Positions 15,979 to 20,815 of a DNA stretch of 20,815 nt are shown here, in pieces; position 1 is the stretch's first letter; every line of letters starts with the position of its first letter. Under the pieces are notes generated by a model. It did not search any database, was not told the DNA's origin, and saw nothing but the letters and a program-made list of their open reading frames with translations. This stretch comes from a virus, in IMG/VR virus record IMGVR_UViG_3300030012_001352, positions 1 through 20,815 of that record, one strand, 5' to 3'. A program made the translations under genes and the position numbers.

Positions 15979-16191
15979 TTAGTCGTCAGTTAATTCACGA
16001 CCTGTCCATTGTACGGGCTTAATATTATACTTTTTTAGTAATGATTGGTATTTAGGGTCATTTGTCAATTTAGCAAGTTCTTTTTCTTTTTTACTTTTTT
16101 TTATGTAATTGATAAACTGACTAATAAAACCTTCAGGTAGGTTTTGTTTTTCAAGTACTTCCCTAAACTTTGATTCTTTTATGGTTTTCAT
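15979..16191 (-). CDS. small basic hypothetical protein, 70 aa
   Basis: A Lys-rich helical protein (FREVLEKQNLPEGFISQFIN, KSKKEKELAKL) ending in NIKPVQWTGRELTDD. No named family is recognised. It has its own TAAGGGA ribosome site and sits between an intrinsic terminator and the tape measure gene, 17 bases before the latter. Position suggests a tape-measure or tail-assembly partner. The terminator upstream implies expression from its own promoter, perhaps the ATTTAT-type box at 16214-16225. Confidence 0.65.
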   Translation of the reverse strand: MKTIKESKFREVLEKQNLPEGFISQFINYIKKSKKEKELAKLTNDPKYQSLLKKYNIKPVQWTGRELTDD

Positions 16192-16213
16192 ATGGTATCC
16201 CTTAGTTTATATT

Positions 16214-16225
16214 CTATAAATATGT
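16214..16225 (-). promoter_or_regulatory. ATTTAT-type late promoter candidate
   Basis: On the minus strand ACATATTTATAG lies directly after a terminator and about 22 bases before the start of the 70-aa gene. Similar boxes precede the gp26-type gene, the 87-aa gene and gp19. It is the complement of the T4 late box TATAAATA, so orientation is uncertain. Confidence 0.35.
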
Positions 16226-16250
16226 AAAAACCCAACAAATATGTCGGGTT
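16226..16250 (-). terminator. intrinsic terminator after the gp26-type gene pair
   Basis: On the minus strand AACCCGACA and TGTTGGGTT form a 9-bp stem with one G-U pair and a TATT loop, followed by a short T run. It starts 7 bases after the stop at 16257. Confidence 0.75.
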
Positions 16251-16256
16251 CTTATA

Positions 16257-16490
16257 TTACTTCTTGACACGAGGCATTTTTGACTTCATTTTTCTCATTT
16301 CCTTGTCATGTGCCTTCTTTTCTTCTTGTTTGAACTCTATTATCTTTCCGATATAGAAATTCCTTGCCCAAACGGGCATATTGTAGACATCGGTGTGAGT
16401 AAACCCACCATTTCCATGGAATATAAGGTCAAAAATTTGAGCGTGTAAATGCTTTCTATAATTACTCGGAAGGCCAAAAAAACCCGACAT
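16257..16490 (-). CDS. overlapping +1-frame extension of gp26-type protein (frameshift product or separate 77-aa gene)
   Basis: This frame overlaps the gp26-type gene and continues to the terminator. After the overlap it encodes a well-formed sequence, GLPSNYRKHLHAQIFDLIFH then GGFTHTDVYNMPVWARNFY and a Lys/Glu-rich tail ending MPRVKK. The frame has no good start. It could be opened by the ATG at 16490 (77 residues) or by a TTG at 16544. More attractive is ribosomal slippage on the seven-U run at 16482-16476, which would add 72 residues to the gp26-type protein, in the manner of G/GT tail chaperones located just before the tape measure. Which mechanism is used cannot be settled from sequence alone. 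Confidence 0.65.
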   Translation of the reverse strand: MSGFFGLPSNYRKHLHAQIFDLIFHGNGGFTHTDVYNMPVWARNFYIGKIIEFKQEEKKAHDKEMRKMKSKMPRVKK

Positions 16491-17340
16491 CCATAGGCAG
16501 TTGCATTTCTCTCTCTTCCCCGGTCTCCTCAGATACAAATTCAAATGTTAAATCAATATCGGGAACACTTTCGTTGATATACGCTCTGAGTGCCTTTGAA
16601 TCTACTGCGAATAATTCATTGTCCACGAAATGATTAATGTCTTTTTGTTCTTCAGAACCATCTACTGAAAGAATCATATTTTTCATCCTTGTAGTTAATT
16701 CTCTTGAAGTCATATCTTTTAATTTTCGATTTGCCTTCTTTAGAGCTTCAACTTGATGTTTTACTTTTCTTTCTCTTGATTCAGTCATCGCCATAAAAGT
16801 AATTTTTCTCTTTGATACTGGTAATGTGAATTCAAACTCATTCTTATGAAGTTCTACTTGATTTGAACCATCGTATGATTTGTTTTCAAACTGAGTGAGG
16901 TCAATTGTTTCCTTCTGCTTTGTACCTGGTTGTGATGGGTCATCAATTTCTACTTTGTAGTCTTTACCATACCCAAGTACTCTTGCTGCAATCATAATTG
17001 CGTTTTTATCACCTGTAACTAAATCTACATATTTTATAGGTTCACCTTCACCATTACCGATGATTAGTGATTGGAATAGTCTGTCTAAAACAGTTCCATC
17101 TTTAATATATGATTGTGTAGTTAGGATATCTTCCTCTTTTGCCGTCATATACTTCATTTCAACCTTTCCTATTGAAAGTGGGTTGTCTTTTTCGTATATT
17201 AGACCTTTTGAGGGTAAATCTATAACTTCCGTAGGGAATTTATAGTCACGAACTTCTTTTGTTTCGTGTTGTTGGATAGCTTTTTGTACCATATCCTTAT
17301 CGGATATTGGGTACTCATCTTGTAATTTTTCTTTTGCCAT
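16462..17340 (-). CDS. 26: gp26-type T4 baseplate / tail assembly chaperone protein
   Basis: 292 residues with the signature of the T4 gp26 baseplate family: TEVIDLPSKGLIYEKDNPLS near 37-56, then KVEMKYMTAKEEDILTTQSY, then GTVLDRLFQSLI. A helical, basic middle (RERKVKHQVEALKKANRKLK) and an acidic C-terminal half follow. T4 gp26 is smaller (about 208). The place just upstream of the tape measure is where tail assembly chaperones (G/GT, E/E') sit, and recognised homologues may act as such. The last codons contain GGG TTT TTT TGG, a seven-U run four codons before the stop. The +1 frame stays open for 72 more codons. It starts with ATGGC and has only a weak ribosome site. An intrinsic terminator lies upstream, so it needs its own promoter. 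Confidence 0.8.
   Translation of the reverse strand: MAKEKLQDEYPISDKDMVQKAIQQHETKEVRDYKFPTEVIDLPSKGLIYEKDNPLSIGKVEMKYMTAKEEDILTTQSYIKDGTVLDRLFQSLIIGNGEGEPIKYVDLVTGDKNAIMIAARVLGYGKDYKVEIDDPSQPGTKQKETIDLTQFENKSYDGSNQVELHKNEFEFTLPVSKRKITFMAMTESRERKVKHQVEALKKANRKLKDMTSRELTTRMKNMILSVDGSEEQKDINHFVDNELFAVDSKALRAYINESVPDIDLTFEFVSEETGEEREMQLPMDVGFFWPSE
16476..16482 (-). other. candidate ribosomal frameshift site (U7)
   Basis: Minus-strand GGG TTT TTT TGG in the gp26-type frame. A tRNA-Phe on the second TTT can re-pair perfectly one base forward (+1) or two bases back (-2). Both enter the frame that runs to 16257. A +1 slip gives a product of about 360 residues. The -1 frame is also open for some 57 codons but its translation looks unlike a protein. 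Confidence 0.5.
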
Positions 17341-17376
17341 AATAAAACTCGTTTTATATCTTTTTGTTGTACTGTA

Positions 17377-17391
17377 CTATAATATATATGT
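17377..17391 (-). promoter_or_regulatory. AT-box late promoter candidate upstream of gp26-type gene
   Basis: On the minus strand ACATATATATTATAG lies between a terminator and the start at 17340. It resembles the ACATATTTAT boxes upstream of neighbouring genes but is the weakest match. Confidence 0.28.
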
Positions 17392-17410
17392 AACTGGACT
17401 ATTATTAATA

Positions 17411-17437
17411 CAAAAAACCCCCAAAAAGTTGAGGGTC
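17411..17437 (-). terminator. intrinsic terminator after the 87-aa gene
   Basis: On the minus strand ACCCTCAA and TTGGGGGT form an 8-bp stem (one G-U) around a CTTT loop, followed directly by six T. The G-U pair becomes a mismatch on the plus strand, so it favours minus-strand transcripts. Confidence 0.82.
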
Positions 17438-17461
17438 TTTATTTTTTTAGTAGAATATTGG

Positions 17462-17725
17462 TTATGCCCAAGAATAACTTCCGTCTGAACCATTTAAAAC
17501 ATTTACACCTGCTTCAAATCCATCTGGTAAATCACCATCATAGGTAATTTTATCTCTTCCACCATAATCAAACCCATCAGATGGTAGTCCCCATGTATTA
17601 TCTGCCTCTGCAATTGTAAAGTGAGTAACAGGGTCACCTGCAACATCTTGCCAAGTAGCGTATTCTGATTCACCTATCCACTCAACAACATTGTCGTCTT
17701 TTCTTCTAACGATTAAATATGCCAT
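17462..17725 (-). CDS. small acidic Trp/Gly-rich protein, 87 aa, independently transcribed
   Basis: No family is recognised. The first residues form a strand-type segment MAYLIVRRKDDNVVEWIG, followed by an Asp/Gly/Trp-rich region (WGLPSDGFDYGGRDKI) and an ending GSDGSYSWA. It is acidic, cysteine-free and likely beta-rich, with no signal peptide or membrane segment. It is bounded by intrinsic terminators on both sides and has one of the best ribosome sites in the window (AAGGAGAG, about 7 bases from ATG). It must therefore be transcribed as a single gene. Such isolation next to the tube and sheath genes suggests a high-copy or specially timed small virion or tail protein, but this is inference only. 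Confidence 0.75.
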   Translation of the reverse strand: MAYLIVRRKDDNVVEWIGESEYATWQDVAGDPVTHFTIAEADNTWGLPSDGFDYGGRDKITYDGDLPDGFEAGVNVLNGSDGSYSWA

Positions 17726-17740
17726 AGTATCTCTCCTTTG

Positions 17741-17762
17741 TATTAATATGTAATAAATATGT
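17741..17762 (-). promoter_or_regulatory. duplicated late promoter-like boxes of the 87-aa gene
   Basis: On the minus strand ACATATTTATT (17762-17752) is followed immediately by ACATATTAATA (17751-17741), two related 11-base units. They lie between the gp19 terminator and the ribosome site of the 87-aa gene. Confidence 0.38.
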
Positions 17763-17771
17763 CTTTATATA

Positions 17772-17799
17772 ATAAAAAACCCACCAATCGGTGGGTTAT
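17772..17799 (-). terminator. intrinsic terminator after gp19
   Basis: AACCCACC and GGTGGGTT form a perfect 8-bp stem with a 4-base loop (17778-17797). On the minus strand it is followed by TTTTATT. It ends the gp18-gp19 transcript. Confidence 0.88.
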
Positions 17800-17831
17800 T
17801 CATTTTGTAATTTCTATTTACAATCCGTATA

Positions 17832-18320
17832 TTAAAATTGTAGTATTGCGTAATCGTAAGTAAGTGTCATTTCTACTGTTGCCAAGTCTTCACCTGCGTA
17901 GTCCATATCTGAAAAGTTTGCAGATTGGATATATGCACCTTTTAATGTCCACTCTTCTACTTTATCACCAACAGGACCCAAACTGTTAAATGTGATGTCT
18001 TTTTTATAGAAATCAGAGTATCCATCTCTACCTGTTACAGATTCGTGATGTAGTCTTACCCACTCCATTACTGCTTGTGCAGCGGAAGGTACGACTGGGT
18101 CGTATAAAGTGATTGCTAAATCTTGCCACTCAGAACGACCTTTCACATATCTTCTAACATTGATATGGTCGATGGTAACTTTACCATTGTTTATTTCTGG
18201 TCTGGCTGCCGTTTTCACCAAGTATGCAGGGATTCCTTCGATGTACATGATGAACCTATTTGACATTTTAGGTTCAAAGTTGGTGAACATTATTTCATTT
18301 GGGTCTAATAATTGTGCCAT
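17832..18320 (-). CDS. 19: tail tube protein gp19
   Basis: 162 residues, the usual size of T4 gp19 (163). Recognised features are the N-terminal MSNRFIMYIEGIPAYLVKTA, the strand pair KVTIDHINVRRYVKGRSEW, the LAITLYDPVVPSAAQAVMEW block, and the ending DLATVEMTLTYDYAILQF. These match the gp19/Hcp-like beta-barrel whose hexameric rings stack to form the inner tube around which the sheath contracts. A clear TAGGAGAA ribosome site precedes the ATG at 18320. It lies 48 bases downstream of the sheath gene with no terminator between, and is followed by a strong terminator. Confidence 0.95.
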   Translation of the reverse strand: MAQLLDPNEIMFTNFEPKMSNRFIMYIEGIPAYLVKTAARPEINNGKVTIDHINVRRYVKGRSEWQDLAITLYDPVVPSAAQAVMEWVRLHHESVTGRDGYSDFYKKDITFNSLGPVGDKVEEWTLKGAYIQSANFSDMDYAGEDLATVEMTLTYDYAILQF

Positions 18321-18341
18321 TTAATTCTCCTATTTCTCTTT

Positions 18342-18355
18342 CTAATAAATAGTGT
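18342..18355 (-). promoter_or_regulatory. late promoter-like box upstream of gp19
   Basis: On the minus strand ACACTATTTATTAG, about 22 bases before the gp19 ATG, in the gap after the sheath gene. It would allow extra gp19 transcription beyond sheath read-through. Confidence 0.33.
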
Positions 18356-18368
18356 TATCTATTATTTT

Positions 18369-20771
18369 TTATTCAGGGAACGCTGCGCCTGTTGGTAGTA
18401 CATTGAAATCAAGTACTATAAACTCTGCAGTTTTCGCTGGTTGAATAAAAATCTCTCCTTTTAAGATGTTTCTATCAATAATATCTGGTGTATTATTTGA
18501 TTCATCCATTATTACTCGGAATGCGAACAAACCTTGTCTCTGTTGTACTGACTCTAAGTAAGGGTTAACTATACTTAAGAATCTGTTTCTTGTCGCTGCC
18601 GTATTATTTTCGAACAATAAGAATCTTGAAGATGATGCGATGAACTTCTTCAATGCGATTAACAATCTTCTTACATTGATTCTGTCAAGTGCGGATGGTC
18701 TAGCTTGGAGTGTTTTTTGTCCAAATACCGTAGCACCTTGTCCAGGGAATGTAGCGATTGGGTTAATTCTATTTTCGTATAATGTATCTCTTTCATCGTG
18801 AGTTAATCTTGATTTAACTTCGATTACATTTGATAAACCACCTCTGTTAAGACCTGCTGGTGCGAACCATGGTTCTGCAACTGCGTCATTAAATGCGATA
18901 ACACCTGGTAATACAACACTTGGTGGTACCCAGACTGGCTTATTTTTATCTGTATCAAGGATTTTAACCCATGGATGATAAGTTCCAACATAATTTGAAT
19001 CGAATGAACTTAGTGAGTTAACTACTGTTGCGATTGAATCTGAATAAGACCCAGCGTCCATTACATAGAATGCGTCTTGTCTATCTTCTACCATATCTTT
19101 TGCAAAAGTAGTTACTGATGAGTGTAGTCTATTGATTACACCTGGTGTAACTAACATATTCATATCATACTCATCAGGGTTTGACATTGCGTTAATAGCT
19201 TTTCTAAATGCAATCGTACCACCTGCAGTCGCTGATGATAAATCTAATCCTTGCATATTACCTGCAACAATGTTTTCTCCTGTAAGTATTGTTCTGTTTG
19301 GTGCGAATCCATCAAATCCACCTTGGAATGGTACATTGAATTTTTTATTGTCTATAATACCATCGTTTAGTGTAATTGCTGCTCCATTTGAAATACAATT
19401 ACTTAGTAAGAACTTAGAACCAACAGTTTCAGAACTTGAATCTGGAATTGGATTTAAGTAGTTTAAGTTATCTGTATTTGTAAAGTCATATGAGTATCCT
19501 AAGAATGCTCTCTTGTTAAATTCACCTGCAATTGACTGAGTTAGTTCATATGTTGGACTTGGTATATCGTGTCCACTATGAATTGGTGATTTAACTGCTG
19601 CAAATCCGAATGGTACAAGACTTGAATCGATTGCTCCCGCGTCTACATCAGAATTTACTTCTACTCTAATGTTTACAGATGCGTTTGGATAGTCACCATT
19701 TGAAGTAACTTTACCATTGTTATCAACAGTAATATATTTGTCACCAATTACTCTCTTAATATAGTTAGGTGAATTAGGGTCTAAGTTAAGTCCACTAAAC
19801 TCTTCTACTATATTTGGTCTAACATCACTATCTTGTACATTTTGACCGAAAACAGAATAAGGAATCTTAGAACTATCTACTCTTCTTACTATTACTGAGA
19901 ATGTTCCATATTCAGAACCAGGTACTTCATTTGCTGGTTTGATATCTCTAATACCAATTTTAAATTCGTAGTTTGTTGGATTACCATGTGATAGTGTGTG
20001 GAATCTAAATAAGTTTTTAGTAACACCTGATACATCTTGTGATATGATGAAAGGTGTTGTAGCCTCACAATATGCTTTAGTATAGTCGGTTTTTCTAAGT
20101 GTATCTATTTCTACATCACAATTAGGGTCGCTGGCAAAAGACGATGATTGGAATGTTTTAAAGTTTAGATACAGATAACCGAATTCCGAACCATTTTTAG
20201 GAGATGAACCAAATGTTTTTCCAATATACTTGGTAGATGTTGGGTTCAATGATGCGGTTGCGATTGCAAGTACTGCTGATTCTGATAAACCTGTTACTGC
20301 ACCTGAAGCACTTAAATATAGTGCGAAGTTTGAAGCTGATACTTCTGTTGTTGGTGAAGCGGCTGAACCACTTAAGTTAGTGACTACTGATTTATCAAAC
20401 GAACCTGTTGAGTTTGCTACATTTCCAAATGGAACTTTTGTAGTTGGGTGAATCACCGCTGCTACTGAACCACTAATCTTTAAAACTAAAGGTTCAACAG
20501 TATAACCACTTTGTCCTAATACTCTAACAATAGTTGCCGTTCCTGCGTCTTCTAAATACGATTGTGCAGTATATGGTAAATATGAATCTTCTGTCAATCC
20601 ACCGAATACCTGCGTAAATTCTTGAAAGGACTCGACTTTGGTTGGTACGAATGCAGGTCCTTTAATACTTTGTCCTATAAGTGCTGCACCTATTTCACCA
20701 ATACCTTGAGGTAAAAATGATAGGTCTTTTTCTCTTGTGAATACACCTGGACTAACAATTCTTTCTGCCAT
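18369..20771 (-). CDS. 18: tail sheath protein gp18
   Basis: 800 residues, longer than T4 gp18 (659). The N-terminus MAERIVSPGVFTREKDLSFL and the GAALIGQSIKGPAFVPTKV block are typical of phage sheath proteins. The C-terminal domain has the conserved RLTHDERDTLYENRINPIAT, the RINVRRLLIALKKFI helix, SSRFLLFENNT, and a final beta-strand (TAEFIVLDFNVLPTGAAFPE) that would link to neighbouring subunits. The extra length is mainly in residues about 110-450, a Ser/Asn/Gly-rich region likely forming the surface-exposed insertion seen in other long sheaths. A TTAGGAGAA ribosome site precedes the ATG at 20771. gp19 follows in the same transcript. The gene is complete. Confidence 0.96.
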   Translation of the reverse strand: MAERIVSPGVFTREKDLSFLPQGIGEIGAALIGQSIKGPAFVPTKVESFQEFTQVFGGLTEDSYLPYTAQSYLEDAGTATIVRVLGQSGYTVEPLVLKISGSVAAVIHPTTKVPFGNVANSTGSFDKSVVTNLSGSAASPTTEVSASNFALYLSASGAVTGLSESAVLAIATASLNPTSTKYIGKTFGSSPKNGSEFGYLYLNFKTFQSSSFASDPNCDVEIDTLRKTDYTKAYCEATTPFIISQDVSGVTKNLFRFHTLSHGNPTNYEFKIGIRDIKPANEVPGSEYGTFSVIVRRVDSSKIPYSVFGQNVQDSDVRPNIVEEFSGLNLDPNSPNYIKRVIGDKYITVDNNGKVTSNGDYPNASVNIRVEVNSDVDAGAIDSSLVPFGFAAVKSPIHSGHDIPSPTYELTQSIAGEFNKRAFLGYSYDFTNTDNLNYLNPIPDSSSETVGSKFLLSNCISNGAAITLNDGIIDNKKFNVPFQGGFDGFAPNRTILTGENIVAGNMQGLDLSSATAGGTIAFRKAINAMSNPDEYDMNMLVTPGVINRLHSSVTTFAKDMVEDRQDAFYVMDAGSYSDSIATVVNSLSSFDSNYVGTYHPWVKILDTDKNKPVWVPPSVVLPGVIAFNDAVAEPWFAPAGLNRGGLSNVIEVKSRLTHDERDTLYENRINPIATFPGQGATVFGQKTLQARPSALDRINVRRLLIALKKFIASSSRFLLFENNTAATRNRFLSIVNPYLESVQQRQGLFAFRVIMDESNNTPDIIDRNILKGEIFIQPAKTAEFIVLDFNVLPTGAAFPE

Positions 20772-20815
20772 TATTTTCTCCTAAATTAAAATCTTTGGTT
20801 TACCTTTATATAAAT

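Noticed and set aside
16306-16476. -1 frame opened by slippage at the U7 run (about 57 codons)
   Set aside because: Its translation lacks the ordered helix and charge pattern of the +1 frame and stops well before the terminator, so it is probably incidental.
16491-16544. TTG start for the ORF overlapping the gp26-type gene (95 residues)
   Set aside because: The added residues are Arg/Cys-rich and look like an out-of-frame reading of the gp26-type gene. A frameshift or the ATG at 16490 is more plausible.
1-20815. tRNA genes, integrase or attachment sites, insertion sequences, defence or toxin genes
   Set aside because: No cloverleaf, recombinase motif, terminal inverted repeats or known defence domain was seen on reading both strands.

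Overview
The window is one contiguous block of an AT-rich, T4-like myovirus (contractile-tailed phage) genome. Every supported gene lies on the minus strand, so transcription runs from high to low coordinates. T4-family proteins recognised by sequence are the tail sheath (gp18), tail tube (gp19), a gp26-type baseplate/chaperone protein, a LysM baseplate protein, a tape measure, a UvsX recombinase, a gp32-like single-strand binding protein and an RNase H/flap-exonuclease cut by the window edge. No tRNA, rRNA, CRISPR array, insertion sequence or attachment site was seen.

Layout in transcription order. (1) Tail module, 20771 down to 8167: sheath, tube, an 87-aa protein isolated between two intrinsic terminators, the gp26-type gene with an overlapping ORF in the +1 frame at a run of seven U, a 70-aa protein, tape measure, a 926-aa structural protein with about 13 tandem 15-residue repeats, a LysM protein, a hub-like protein and a 192-aa protein. 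The order tape measure, U-like, LysM, hub resembles P2-type tails more than T4 itself. (2) A boundary at 8065-8166 with an 11-bp-period tandem repeat and a promoter. (3) Early/replication module, 8064 down to 1: three small hypothetical genes, a compact and divergent family A DNA polymerase, three large or medium proteins of uncertain function, then gp32, uvsX and the exonuclease, tightly packed or overlapping.

Host inference: three minus-strand promoters, upstream of the 72-aa gene, the polymerase and gp32, share the layout TTTGG-N19-TATNTTA with exactly 20 bases between TTTG and TA. This matches the Bacteroidota primary-sigma consensus (TTTG / TAnnTTTG) and not the proteobacterial or cyanobacterial -35/-10, so a Bacteroidota (flavobacterial-type) host is the best guess from sequence alone. 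The tail genes lack this promoter. Several instead carry an ATTTAT-type box between a terminator and the next start, which may be the late promoter.

The most notable points are the candidate +1/-2 frameshift in the gp26-type gene, the minimal polA-like enzyme with altered motifs, the repeat-bearing baseplate protein, the perfect dyad over the gp32 promoter, and the coherent early-promoter set. All function calls come from reading motifs by eye. No database search or structure prediction was run.
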